A DNA stretch of 64,000 nucleotides from Hylemonella sp. (GTDB lineage: Bacteria > Pseudomonadota > Gammaproteobacteria > Burkholderiales > Burkholderiaceae_C), in contig JAUXVI010000025.1 in assembly GCA_030680575.1 (NCBI GenBank), positions 34,069 through 98,068 of the forward strand. The letters run 5' to 3'. Under the pieces are notes generated by a model, which worked only from the letters and a program-made list of their open reading frames with translations, did not search any database and was not told where the DNA came from. The first letter of the stretch is position 1, and every line of letters starts with the position of its first letter. A program made the translations under genes and the position numbers. Below, piece by piece: positions 10,628-19,833 of this stretch.

Positions 10628-11269
10628 CTACCAGCGCAACACCCGTGGCCCCAGCAGCGCGCCGGCCAGCGTCGGCATGGCGATGCCCAGCACGTACCAG
10701 ATACCGATGAAAGGCACGGCCGACTCCGGGCAGTGCAGCGCATAAACCAGCGCACTCAGCGCCCCGGCCAACAGACCGGCGCCGGCGCCGGCCAGCGTCA
10801 GACGAGTTGGGGCCAGCCCCTTCATGGTCCAGAGCGTCGCCGCCAACAGCGGCAGCGAGATCAGCGCGATGTTGAAAGGACAGGTCTTCCAGGTCGTCCC
10901 GAGAATGAGGTCGGCGCGTTGCGCCGGCTCCGCCTCGAGCAGCACTGCGGCAGCAGCCAGCCACAACAGCAGCACCGGCGCGGCCAATGCCATCCAGATA
11001 CCGGCCAGCCGCATACCAGGTCGGCCCAGCCGTTCGGTTGCGACGAAACCGGCCAGTGCAAGACTGCCCGCAAAGGCCAGCTTCATCCAGAACAGCCATC
11101 CCGTCATGGCCTGCGCCAAGTCATGGCGAATGCCAAACATGACGACCATCACCAAGGCTGCGGCCGGCACACTCCAGCCCAGGGCCACGGCAAAGCGCCG
11201 GCCCACCGCATTCACGGGCACCGGTTCGGCACCGGCCGCCAGCAGCGAAACAAGTTCATCGGTCTTCAT
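10628..11269 (-). CDS. NrsF/DUF1109 family membrane anti-sigma factor
   Basis: [17 protein letters not shown].., six predicted TM segments, overlaps the end of the ECF sigma gene. Confidence 0.85.
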   Translation of the reverse strand: MKTDELVSLLAAGAEPVPVNAVGRRFAVALGWSVPAAALVMVVMFGIRHDLAQAMTGWLFWMKLAFAGSLALAGFVATERLGRPGMRLAGIWMALAAPVLLLWLAAAAVLLEAEPAQRADLILGTTWKTCPFNIALISLPLLAATLWTMKGLAPTRLTLAGAGAGLLAGALSALVYALHCPESAVPFIGIWYVLGIAMPTLAGALLGPRVLRW

Positions 11270-11841
11270 GCAATTCCCCTGATTTTGGCCGCCAGCGCCT
11301 TCAGGCCCCGGTGCACGCCGATCTTGATGGCTGACTCTGACATGCCCGTGAGCTGCGCCGCCTCCACCACCGACAGGCCCTCCAGCTTGACGTGCACGAT
11401 GGGCAGACGCTGCCGCTCGGGCAGACCGGCCAGCAGCTTGTTCAGATCCTTCCGTGCCTCGTCTGCCTCGGTGTCGGAAACGGCAAAGAGTTCGTGCTCG
11501 TCGTCCAGTGGATCGGTCAGAGCCTCGCGCGACATGCGGGCCCGCAACAGATCGACCAGCTTGTAGCGCGCGATCGCATGCACCCAGGCGGTCAGGGGCA
11601 AGTCGAGGCGGTAGGTGTGTCGCTGGTTGTGCACGGCGAGCAATGTTTCCTGCACGAGGTCCTCCACTTCATCGGGTCGCTGAAAAAGCCGCTTTCTGAA
11701 ATAAGCCCGCAAATGCGCGCTCAGCGCTTTCAGGAAGCGGTGGTAGGCGGCGGCATCACCGCTCAGCCCCTGCACCAGCAACTCGCGCAACTGGTTTTCG
11801 CTGGTCGCGAGCCGAACATCTCTTTCTTCTATTCGTTCCAT
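11266..11841 (-). CDS. ECF RNA polymerase sigma factor (NrsF-associated); true start probably downstream of 11841
   Basis: [54 protein letters not shown]. Confidence 0.9.
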   Translation of the reverse strand: MERIEERDVRLATSENQLRELLVQGLSGDAAAYHRFLKALSAHLRAYFRKRLFQRPDEVEDLVQETLLAVHNQRHTYRLDLPLTAWVHAIARYKLVDLLRARMSREALTDPLDDEHELFAVSDTEADEARKDLNKLLAGLPERQRLPIVHVKLEGLSVVEAAQLTGMSESAIKIGVHRGLKALAAKIRGIA

Positions 11842-11858
11842 AGCGGCTTCAGGTTACA
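11831..11858 (-). promoter_or_regulatory. ECF-type promoter TGTAACC-N16-CGAAT (toward the sigma/nrsF operon)
   Basis: Minus strand TGTAACC (11858-11852), 16 nt, CGAAT (11835-11831). Confidence 0.7.
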
Positions 11859-11898
11859 GCGTGCCGAAAAAAATATTTCGCCGAATCGTGTTGAGAAC

Positions 11899-11927
11899 TG
11901 TAACCCGCGACCAAGTTCCGCCGAACT
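11899..11927 (+). promoter_or_regulatory. ECF-type promoter TGTAACC-N16-CGAACT (toward cytochrome b561/oxidoreductase)
   Basis: Same -35/-10 words and the same 16 nt spacer as the divergent site at 11831..11858. Confidence 0.7.
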
Positions 11928-11980
11928 ACCCCTCAAGCAGCGGCGTCTCGTCCGCCTGGCAATCAATGGAGTCTCTCTTG

Positions 11981-12577
11981 ATGCGTTCACACACAGCGGT
12001 CGTTCACCCCGGTTGGTTGCGCGCCGCGCACTGGCTCAATGCCCTGGCGGTGGTGGTTCTCATGATGAGCGGCTGGCGAATCTACAACGCCACGGCCTTC
12101 CTCGGCTTTGCGTTTCCCAAGGACATCACCCTGGGCGGCTGGCTGGGCGGGGCACTTCAGTGGCACTTTGCCGCCATGTGGCTGCTGGCGGGCAATGGGC
12201 TGTTGTACCTGGGCTTCAATCTGGCCACCGGGCGCCTGTGGCAGAGGTTCTTTCCCTTGTCCCCGCGCGCCTTGCTGGCCGATTTTCTGGCGGCACTCAA
12301 GGGAAAGCTGGCCCATGCCGACCCACAGCATTACAACGCGGTGCAACGGCTCGCTTATCTGTTCGTGATGTTTGACAGCGTCCTGCTGGTGCTGTCCGGC
12401 CTGGTGCTCTGGAAATCCGTGCAGTTCCCGCTGCTGCGCGAACTGATGGCCGGTTATGAAGGCGCCCGTCGGGTCCACTTCTTCGCCATGGCGGCACTGG
12501 CCGCGTTCGTGGCCGTTCATCTGGCAATGGTGGCGCTGGTGCCGCGCACGCTGATCCACATGCTCCGCGGTCGCTAA
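11981..12577 (+). CDS. Cytochrome b561-family membrane protein
   Basis: HPGWLRAAHWLNALAVVVLMMSGWRIY; conserved His in TM segments. Confidence 0.85.
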   Translation: MRSHTAVVHPGWLRAAHWLNALAVVVLMMSGWRIYNATAFLGFAFPKDITLGGWLGGALQWHFAAMWLLAGNGLLYLGFNLATGRLWQRFFPLSPRALLADFLAALKGKLAHADPQHYNAVQRLAYLFVMFDSVLLVLSGLVLWKSVQFPLLRELMAGYEGARRVHFFAMAALAAFVAVHLAMVALVPRTLIHMLRGR

Positions 12578-12588
12578 GGAGGCACGCC

Positions 12589-13374
12589 ATGACCACCCAA
12601 CCCACACCCACCACGTCCGCCTGGCGCATCGACGGCGATGCCGTCCTGAAGGAAGCCGTGCAACGCATCGGTCCGACCGCGCGACGCGATTTCCTGCGCC
12701 GCTCGCTCACGCTGGGCGGCCTGGCCATGCTCAGTGGTTGTTCGCTGGTCGATGAAACCAGCGTTGAAACGGCACTGAGCAGGATCTCGCGACTGAACGA
12801 CGATGTGCAGGGCTGGCTGTTTGATCCCAACCGGCTGGCACCGACCTACCCCGAGTCGATGATCACGCGCCCGTTTCCCTTCAACGCCTATTACGGCGAA
12901 GACGAGGTCCGGGCCGTCGAGGAAAGCGGCTACCGCCTTGAAGTGACGGGCCTGGTCGCCGACAAGCGCAAGTGGACGCTCGCCGAACTGCGTGCCATGC
13001 CGCAGACCGACCAGGTCACCCGCCACATTTGCGTGGAAGGCTGGAGCGCCATCGGCAAGTGGGGCGGCGTGTCATTTGGCAGCTTTCTGCGCCAGGTGGG
13101 CGCCGACCTCAGCGCCAAGTACGTGGGCTTCAAATGTGCCGACGACTATTTCACCAGAATCGACATGCCCACGGCACTGCATCCGCAAACCGTGCTGGCG
13201 CTGACCTACGACGGCCAGCCCTTGCCGCCCAAGTACGGCTTCCCCATGAAATTGCGCATGCCCACAAAGCTGGGCTACAAAAATCCAAAACACATTCAGG
13301 CGATTTTCGTCACGAATACCTACCCCGGGGGCTACTGGGAAGACCAGGGGTACAACTGGTTCGGAGGCAGCTGA
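12589..13374 (+). CDS. Molybdopterin-dependent oxidoreductase (sulfite oxidase/MsrP-like)
   Basis: RRDFLRRSLTLGGLAML N-terminus; VTRHICVEGWSAIGKWGGVSFGSFLR; KYVGFKCADDYFTRIDM. Confidence 0.87.
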   Translation: MTTQPTPTTSAWRIDGDAVLKEAVQRIGPTARRDFLRRSLTLGGLAMLSGCSLVDETSVETALSRISRLNDDVQGWLFDPNRLAPTYPESMITRPFPFNAYYGEDEVRAVEESGYRLEVTGLVADKRKWTLAELRAMPQTDQVTRHICVEGWSAIGKWGGVSFGSFLRQVGADLSAKYVGFKCADDYFTRIDMPTALHPQTVLALTYDGQPLPPKYGFPMKLRMPTKLGYKNPKHIQAIFVTNTYPGGYWEDQGYNWFGGS

Positions 13375-13444
13375 GCATGACAACTCAGACGCCCTGAAAA
13401 ATCGGCACTAACGCCATCTCATCATCACTTCAATGGAGTTCATC

Positions 13445-13696
13445 ATGAAAACGATCACCTCGACCCTTTTGGCCGTCACCCTGCTGCTGGCCGGCAGCGG
13501 CACCTTTGCGCAAGACGCGATGAAGAAGGACAGCATGGCCAAGGACGCCATGACAAAAGACACCATGGCCAAGGACGCGATGGGCAAGGACAACATGAAA
13601 AAAGACGCCATGACCAAGGACAGCATGGCGAAAGACACCATGAAAAAGGACACCATGGCCAAGGACGCCATGGGCAAGGATGCTATGAAGAAATAA
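13445..13696 (+). CDS. Pentapeptide MXKDX repeat protein, secreted
   Basis: Signal peptide then about 12 imperfect pentapeptides DAMKK/DSMAK/DAMTK... Confidence 0.88.
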   Translation: MKTITSTLLAVTLLLAGSGTFAQDAMKKDSMAKDAMTKDTMAKDAMGKDNMKKDAMTKDSMAKDTMKKDTMAKDAMGKDAMKK

Positions 13697-13770
13697 GCGT
13701 GTCAGGCAGGGGGCCGGAGCAAGCCGTTCTTCAAACGGCGAACGCCCCACCACCCCTTGCCCCGCCTGGC

Positions 13771-14133
13771 CTACTTGGTGAGCGGCTTGCAGCGGCTGGC
13801 CTGTGCGAGTTCGCACCCCCCGGTGCAGACGGCTTGGGAATAACGGTCGAGCGCCGCGCTACCACGGGGCTCGGTTGAGCACATCACCGTGCCATCGCGC
13901 TCCATCACGCAACGCCCGACGCCGCACACCGCTGCGCCGTAACGGTCCAGCACGGCATCGCCGCCGCTGCCGGAACAATGGGGGTCGCCATAGCGGTCGT
14001 TGACGCAGCGGCTTTCGGCTGGCGCGCACAGCGTTTCGCCATAGCGGGTGGTGATGCAGCGGGCCTCGGCCGCCAGTGGCAGGCCCAGCCCCAGGAGCAG
14101 CAGCGAAAGCACATAAGACAGCGGGTAGTTCAT
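13771..14133 (-). CDS. Secreted Cys-rich protein with degenerate RYGxxxC repeats
   Basis: CITTRYGETLC, CVNDRYGDPHC, VLDRYGAAVC, CVMERDGTVMC, ALDRYSQAVC after a signal peptide. Confidence 0.7.
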   Translation of the reverse strand: MNYPLSYVLSLLLLGLGLPLAAEARCITTRYGETLCAPAESRCVNDRYGDPHCSGSGGDAVLDRYGAAVCGVGRCVMERDGTVMCSTEPRGSAALDRYSQAVCTGGCELAQASRCKPLTK

Positions 14134-14181
14134 CGTTGACTCCTTGATCGGGCCAGCAGTTGGCAATTTGGCAGCAGGTTA

Positions 14182-14232
14182 TTGCTACAAATTTTATAGC
14201 TTGTCGCGCAGATGAATCAAGGTCTGGAGGCC
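14182..14232 (+). repeat. Dispersed repeat copy 2 (intergenic)
   Basis: TTGCTACAAATTTTATAGCTTGTCGCGC..GGAGGCC. Confidence 0.7.
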
Positions 14233-14248
14233 AAAAACACCATGAACT

Positions 14249-14743
14249 TCACTCGGCCGCTTGCTTCAGGCCTTCGATGTCCAGCTTCTTCATCTGCAGC
14301 AAGGCCTGCATGACACGACGCGTTTTCGCCGGGTCCGGGTGCTGCATCAGCGCCAGCAACACTGTGGGAACCACCTGCCACGACAGGCCGTAGCGGTCTT
14401 TCAGCCAGCCGCACTGCTGCGCGCGCTCGTCGCCGCCAGCGCCTAGTTTGTCCCAGTAGTAGTCCACATCGGCTTGATCGACACAATGGATTTGCAGCGA
14501 GACCGCCTCGTTGAACTGGAACTGCGGGCCGCCGTTCAAGGCCACAAAGGGCTGGCCGTCGAGTTCGAAGCCCACCGTCATTACCGAGCCGGCCGGCTTG
14601 CCGTGGATTTCCTGCCCGGCATCGGGGAAACGGCTCACGCTGGTGATGCGTGAGTTGGGAAAGATGCCGGTGTAAAACGCGGCGACTTCTTCGGCCTGGT
14701 GGTCGAACCACAGGCAGGGGGTGATCTTGAGCGGGTTCAGCAT
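14249..14743 (-). CDS. VOC family protein (PhnB/3-demethylubiquinone methyltransferase-like fold)
   Basis: MLNPLKITPCLWFDHQAEEVAAFYTGIFPNSRI; LNGGPQFQFNEAVSLQI. Confidence 0.9.
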   Translation of the reverse strand: MLNPLKITPCLWFDHQAEEVAAFYTGIFPNSRITSVSRFPDAGQEIHGKPAGSVMTVGFELDGQPFVALNGGPQFQFNEAVSLQIHCVDQADVDYYWDKLGAGGDERAQQCGWLKDRYGLSWQVVPTVLLALMQHPDPAKTRRVMQALLQMKKLDIEGLKQAAE

Positions 14744-14797
14744 GACAGTGCTCCTTCGGGATGAAGACAAATGACGCTGCAGGCGCTCTGCAGACGC

Positions 14798-16090
14798 TTA
14801 GGCCCCGGGCTCACCTAGGGTCTGCGCCCGTGCCAGCAGCAGCTCGCGCTCGCGCAGGTTGTGCGTGAGCGTGGCGGCGTGTGCGAACTCGGCACGCGCC
14901 TCTGCCAGCCGGCCCAGCTTGGCCAGCAGGTCGCCGCGCACGCTGGGCAGCCACTGGTAGTTTTGCAGGGCGCGGTCTTCGCGCAGCGCGTCGATGAGGG
15001 CCAGGCCGGCTGCCGGCCCGTAGGCCATGGCCACGGCCACAGCGCGGTTGAGTTCCACCACCGGCGACGGCGTGGTCTGCGCCAGCGCCTCGTAGAGCGA
15101 GGCAATGCGCACCCAGTCGGTGTCGGCGGCCTGCACGGCGCGCGCATGGCAGGCGGCAATGGCGCCTTGCAGCGCATAGGCTCCGAGCGGCTGGCCTTGT
15201 TCTGCACACAAGGCCTCGGCCCGCGCCAGCGCCGCCAGCCCGCGGCGGATGAGCAGGTGGTCCCAGCGCGTGCGGTCTTGTGCCAGCAGCAGCACGGGGC
15301 GGCCGCTGGCGTCGGTGCGGGCGGCAGTGCGCGAAGCCTGCAGCTCCATCAACGCCAGCAGGCCGTGCACCTCGGGTTCTTCCGCGGCCAGTTCGGTCAG
15401 CATGCGGCCCAGGCGCAAGGCTTCGTCCACCAGGGCGGGGCGCATCCAGTCCTCCCCGGCCGTGGCCGTGTAGCCTTCGTTGAAGACCAGGTACACCACC
15501 TCCAGCACCGAGGCCAACCGTTCACCCAGCACGGCACCGCGCGGCAGCTCGAAAGGCACACGCGCTTCGCGCAGGGTGCGCTTGGCGCGCACGATGCGTT
15601 GCGCCAGCGTGGGCTCCGTCACCAGGAAGGCGCGTGCAATCTCGTGCGTGCTCAGGCCCGCCAGCAGCTTGAGCGTGAGCGCGGCCCGCATCTCGGTGCT
15701 GAGCACCGGGTGGCAGGCGGTGAAGATCAGGCGCAGCAGGTCGTCACCAATTTCGTCGGCGCGCACGGCGTCGAGCGCGTCCACGAAGTCGGGCGCCACC
15801 AGCGCCTGCTGCGCCTCCAAGTCATGGCCGATCTGCTCGAACTTGCTGCTCTGCACCTTGTCACGGCGCAAGCGGTCGAGCGCACGGTTCTTGGCGGTGG
15901 CCATGAGCCAGGCACCAGGGTTGTCGGGCACGCCCTTGGTAGGCCAATGCTCCAGCGCCGCCACCAGAGCGTCCTGCGCCACCTCCTCGGCTTGGCCGAT
16001 GTCGCGCAGCAGGCGCGCCACGGCCGCCACGATGCGCGCGGACTCGATGCGCCAGACGGCGGCAATGGCCTGGTGGGTGGCGGAATGCAT
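14798..16090 (-). CDS. ECF42-like RNA polymerase sigma factor with C-terminal TPR-like extension
   Basis: VWRIESARIVAAVARLLRDIGQAEEVAQDALVAALEHWP; RLLTEPTLAQRIVRAKRTL; long C-terminal domain; YciI neighbours. Confidence 0.9.
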   Translation of the reverse strand: MHSATHQAIAAVWRIESARIVAAVARLLRDIGQAEEVAQDALVAALEHWPTKGVPDNPGAWLMATAKNRALDRLRRDKVQSSKFEQIGHDLEAQQALVAPDFVDALDAVRADEIGDDLLRLIFTACHPVLSTEMRAALTLKLLAGLSTHEIARAFLVTEPTLAQRIVRAKRTLREARVPFELPRGAVLGERLASVLEVVYLVFNEGYTATAGEDWMRPALVDEALRLGRMLTELAAEEPEVHGLLALMELQASRTAARTDASGRPVLLLAQDRTRWDHLLIRRGLAALARAEALCAEQGQPLGAYALQGAIAACHARAVQAADTDWVRIASLYEALAQTTPSPVVELNRAVAVAMAYGPAAGLALIDALREDRALQNYQWLPSVRGDLLAKLGRLAEARAEFAHAATLTHNLRERELLLARAQTLGEPGA

Positions 16091-16105
16091 CAGGCGGTCG
16101 GGCGC

Positions 16106-16525
16106 TCAGGCTTGTGCCGGTGTGGCCGGGCAGGCGGCCATGTCCATGTAGGCCAGCTCCCAGATGTGGCCGTCCAGGTCTTCGAAGCCGTGCTGGTACA
16201 TGAAACCATGGTCTTGCGAGGCGCGCGGCACCGTGCCACCGGCCGCACGGGCCTTGGCCACCTGCTGGTCGACCTCGGCGCGGCTGGCGCACGACAGGCA
16301 GATCAGCACCTCGGTGGTCTTGCGCGCGTCGGCCAGGGGTTTGCTGGTGAAGGTCTGACAAAAGGGTTCGGTCAGCAGCATGACGTAGATGTCGTCGCTG
16401 ATCACCATGCAGGCACCCTGCTCGTTGCTGAACTGCGGGTTGAAGCTGTAACCCAGGGCGCCAAAGAAGGCTTTGGAACGCTCCAGGTCGCGCACGGGCA
16501 GGTTGACGTAGATTTGCTGATTCAT
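16106..16525 (-). CDS. VOC family (glyoxalase/bleomycin resistance) protein
   Basis: MNQQIYVNLPVRDLERSKAFFGALGYSFNPQF. Confidence 0.92.
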   Translation of the reverse strand: MNQQIYVNLPVRDLERSKAFFGALGYSFNPQFSNEQGACMVISDDIYVMLLTEPFCQTFTSKPLADARKTTEVLICLSCASRAEVDQQVAKARAAGGTVPRASQDHGFMYQHGFEDLDGHIWELAYMDMAACPATPAQA

Positions 16526-16558
16526 GGAAATCTCCTTGCGGTTGCAATCAGGGTTGGC

Positions 16559-17086
16559 TCAGGTTTTCTCGGCGCGGGCCTTGAGGCTCGCCAGGCCGGC
16601 TTCGAAGTCGCGGCCAATCATGGTGTCCATGTTGATAAAGACGCCCATCAGCTTGGCCACAAAGGGGCAGGCGCCCTGCATGGCCCAGGTGACTTCGGTG
16701 GTGTCGCCGCGCGGCACCAGAGTGAAGTCAATGGTGTTGCTGGCCTGCATGGGGGCGCGCATGTCGAGTTGCATCGTCACCTGGGCGGGGGTGCTGGCGG
16801 TGATCTCCAGGCTGCCTTCGCCCACCTCCTTGTTGCCCTTGAACTCGTAGCGCGCCCCCGGGCCCGCGGCCGGGCCGCGGTAGCTGCCCTGCATGGCCGG
16901 GTCTTTCTTGTCGTAGGGGTTCCAGGTGTTGAACTGGCGCAGTTCGTTGATGAGCGCGTGGATCTTGTCCGGCGGCGCCTGGATGACGATGCTGCGCTGC
17001 AGGCTGAAGCGGTCGGGCCGCGTGGCGGCAAACAGCAACAGGCCGGCCAGGGCCAGCACGGCGATGATCAGGATGCTTTTGACCAT
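16559..17086 (-). CDS. SRPBCC/polyketide cyclase family protein
   Basis: LQRSIVIQAPPDKIHALINELRQFNTWNPYDKKDP. Confidence 0.9.
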   Translation of the reverse strand: MVKSILIIAVLALAGLLLFAATRPDRFSLQRSIVIQAPPDKIHALINELRQFNTWNPYDKKDPAMQGSYRGPAAGPGARYEFKGNKEVGEGSLEITASTPAQVTMQLDMRAPMQASNTIDFTLVPRGDTTEVTWAMQGACPFVAKLMGVFINMDTMIGRDFEAGLASLKARAEKT

Positions 17087-17098
17087 GGTGCGGCTCCT

Positions 17099-17482
17099 TC
17101 ACTGGCCGACGCCGGCGAAGTCTTCCTCTTCGTACAGGCGGCGCACCTCGATCTCGGCCGCCATGCCCTCGCCCACCGGGTTGGGGAAACGGCGTGTCCA
17201 CGCCAGCGCCTCGTCGCGCGAGCGCACCTGGATCAGGGTGTAGCCGGCGATCAGTTCCTTGCTCTCGGTGAAGGGACCATCAATGACCTGGCGTGCCTTG
17301 CCGTCGTAGCGGATGCGCCAGCCTTGCGAGCTGGGCTGGAGGCCCGATGCGTCGAGCAGCACGCCGGCGCGGGCGAGCTCTTCGTGGAAGGTGCCCATCG
17401 CGGCCATGAGTTCGGGCATATGGGGTGGAAAAATGCCGGCCTCGGTATCCGGCGTGGCGTTGACGATGATCATGTATCGCAT
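17099..17482 (-). CDS. YciI (DGPF-domain) family protein
   Basis: MRYMIIVNATPDTEAG..VIDGPFTESKELIAGYTLIQV. Confidence 0.92.
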   Translation of the reverse strand: MRYMIIVNATPDTEAGIFPPHMPELMAAMGTFHEELARAGVLLDASGLQPSSQGWRIRYDGKARQVIDGPFTESKELIAGYTLIQVRSRDEALAWTRRFPNPVGEGMAAEIEVRRLYEEEDFAGVGQ

Positions 17483-17602
17483 ATCAGAACTCCTTCATGG
17501 GGTTGGTCAGCCAAACTCTGGCTTGCATTCCCACGACGAACGAAGCGGTACGAAATCGACCGTCTTTTGTCTAGGTAAAAACCCTAGATCGGCCGGCAGA
17601 CC

Positions 17603-17962
17603 TCACGCGTCTTCGTAGCACGGCCCGACGCTGCGCACTTCCACGGTGCACCACTCGGCCGCCGGACATTGCTGGGCAATGGCCACGGCCTCGGCCCGGG
17701 TCGGGCAGTCGACCAGAAAGAAGCCGCCCACCATTTCCTTGGCTTCGGCGAAGGGGCCGTCGAGCACCTGGGCCTGCCCGCCGCGCACCTGCACACGCAC
17801 GGCGTTGGCCTGCGAGCCGAGCGACTCGACCGCCAGCAACTGGCCGCGCGCTTGCAACTCCTCGGCAAAACGCTGCATGCGCGCGTACACCTCACGGCCT
17901 TCGGCCTCAGTGCGCGTACGCCGCTGGCCGGGCGGCTCCATCATCAGCAGCATGTAGGGCAT
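17603..17962 (-). CDS. YciI (DGPF-domain) family protein
   Basis: MPYMLLMMEPPGQR..VLDGPFAEAKEMVGGFFLVDCPT. Confidence 0.92.
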   Translation of the reverse strand: MPYMLLMMEPPGQRRTRTEAEGREVYARMQRFAEELQARGQLLAVESLGSQANAVRVQVRGGQAQVLDGPFAEAKEMVGGFFLVDCPTRAEAVAIAQQCPAAEWCTVEVRSVGPCYEDA

Positions 17963-18020
17963 GGAAACTCCTGGGTTGGCGGGCGGACCCGGCCAGGTTG
18001 ATTTTTAGGCCGCAAGCATA

Positions 18021-18692
18021 TCAATGCGTGCGCTGCCCCTGGCGCGGCCGGGCGGGCGGCGCCGTGCCGCTGGCCACATACAGCGTGCCCATGAGCACCG
18101 ACTCCAGCTCCAGCGCCGCGCCCTGATCGAGCAGGGGCTGCCAGGGTGCGGCCAAGCGGTCGAAATTGGTGATGGACTGCGCAGCGAACATACCTACCAA
18201 GGCATTCCACGGCGCCAGCCAGGGCGCCGTCCACTTCAGGCCGGTGGCGGCGATGCGCGCACCGGGCTTGAGGTGGCGCAGCACATGCGTCACCGCCTGC
18301 GGGCTTTGCAGAATGTCGTGCACGAGGTGGAAGAAGGCGGCGTCAGCGGCATCTGGCAAGGGCGCGTCTTCCACTGCGGCACAGATGAGCTCCACATTGG
18401 TCCAGCCCGCCTGGCTGACGCGGCTGCGTGCCAGTGCAATCATCTCGGGGCATTGGTCCACGGCGATGATACGGCCTTGCGCACCGACGGCCTGGCGCAG
18501 CAGTTGCAAGCTCATGCCGGTGCCGCAGCCGAGGTCGAGCACGCACTGGCCGGGCAACAGTTGCAGCCGCTCGACCGCATGGCGGCGGATAAATTCGTAG
18601 GGGGCGAGTTGCAGGTCGTAGGACAAGGCGCGCCAGCGGTACATGGCCCGCGAGGCGTCGTGGCCGGCCGAGTGAGCTGAGTCGTCACGCAT
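18021..18692 (-). CDS. Class I SAM-dependent methyltransferase
   Basis: VLDLGCGTGMSLQLLRQAVG; start ATG at 18692. Confidence 0.88.
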   Translation of the reverse strand: MRDDSAHSAGHDASRAMYRWRALSYDLQLAPYEFIRRHAVERLQLLPGQCVLDLGCGTGMSLQLLRQAVGAQGRIIAVDQCPEMIALARSRVSQAGWTNVELICAAVEDAPLPDAADAAFFHLVHDILQSPQAVTHVLRHLKPGARIAATGLKWTAPWLAPWNALVGMFAAQSITNFDRLAAPWQPLLDQGAALELESVLMGTLYVASGTAPPARPRQGQRTH

Positions 18693-18718
18693 GGGCTCCT
18701 CCCAGAGCTTGGTGGCGC

Positions 18719-19743
18719 CTAGCCGAACAACTGTTTTACATCGATGCTTGAGCGACGCCCGAGGGCATGGTACTCCTTTGCCAGCCACGCGTCTGCACAG
18801 GTGCGCCCCTGTTCCTGCAGCTGCTCGAAGAACGGGCCGTGTGCCAGCAGTTTGGTGTCGGTGCGCAGCAGGGTGTCGAGCTGGCTGGCGTCGATCATGT
18901 GAAAGCGCAGTTCCTGCAGGCGGCGCTCCAGCCGGCCCTTGGGGCGCAAGGCCGAGCCGGAGAACTCGGCCGCGTGCGCGAACATGCGCATCTCGCGCAT
19001 GAAGTTGGCGCTGAAGGCCAGCTCGACGATGCGCGCCTCGATCTCTTCCACGGTGTGCGGTATGCCTTCGCGCTTGAGCGGATTCAGCAGCACCAGCAGA
19101 ATGTCGCGCGCCTGGCATTCGTAGGCCAGCGGGAACACGGCCGGGTTGGCGCTGTAGCCGCCGTCCCAGTAGCCCTCGCCGTCGATCTCCACCGTGCGAT
19201 GGATCTTGGGCAGGCAGGCGGAGGCCAGCAGCACATCCACGGTCAGTTCGTGCGCGCGAAACAAGCGCAGCTTGCCGGTGCTCACCTGCGTGGTGCCGAT
19301 GAAAAGCTTGAACGGGCAGCGCGTGCGCAGCTGCTCGAAGTCGATCTGGCGGTTGAGCAGATCACGCAAGGGGTTGAGGTCGAAAGGGTTCAGCTGCGAG
19401 GGCGAGAAGTAACCGGCCCAGCTGGCCAGCAGCCGGCTGGCCGGCTGGCCGGCGCCATGGTGATCACGTCGCCCTTGCGGCGCGTCAGCAGGCCCCAGGG
19501 CATCTGGCGGCCCAGTTCGTTCCAGAAATCCGCCAGCGCCTGGCGCGCACCCTCGCGCCCACCCTTGAGCCAGCCGTCGGCCAGCACCACCGCGTTCATG
19601 GCACCGGCGCTGCTGCCGCTGATGCCTTCGAACTGCACACGCGGATCTTTCAACAGCGCATCGAGCACACCCCAGGTGAAGGCGCCATGCGCGCCACCGC
19701 CTTGCAGCGCCAGGTTGATCGGCCCTGGTTTGCTATCAAACAT
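18719..19743 (-). pseudogene. Patatin-like phospholipase, frameshifted by an 8-bp tandem duplication
   Basis: N-part INLALQGGGAHGAFTWGVLD..GISGSSAGAMNA (19390..19782) and C-part (18719..19369) in another frame; CCGGCTGG x2 at 19433-19448. Confidence 0.85.
19433..19448 (+). repeat. 8-bp tandem duplication CCGGCTGG x2
   Basis: Removing one unit restores the reading frame (MAPASRLLASWAGYFSPSQLNPFDLNPLRDLL). Confidence 0.9.
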
Positions 19744-19780
19744 ATAGCTACTCCCGCTTGTTTCATAAGGGCTAGAGGCC
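19730..19780 (+). repeat. Dispersed repeat copy 3 (overlaps the patatin start on the opposite strand)
   Basis: TTGCTATCAAACATATAGCTACTCCCGCTTGTTTCATAAGGGCTAGAGGCC. Confidence 0.75.
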
Positions 19781-19833
19781 AAAAATACTTATAACAGAGC
19801 CGGATGACGCCGCCAAGACCCGGGCGTGCGGGT

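Noticed and set aside
13445-13696. DNA-level tandem repeats considered as a CRISPR or minisatellite
   Set aside because: The 15-bp periodicity is explained by the pentapeptide MXKDX coding repeat; no spacers
14861-17578. 905-aa plus-strand ORF across the ECF42 cluster
   Set aside because: Spans five well-supported minus-strand genes; shadow ORF
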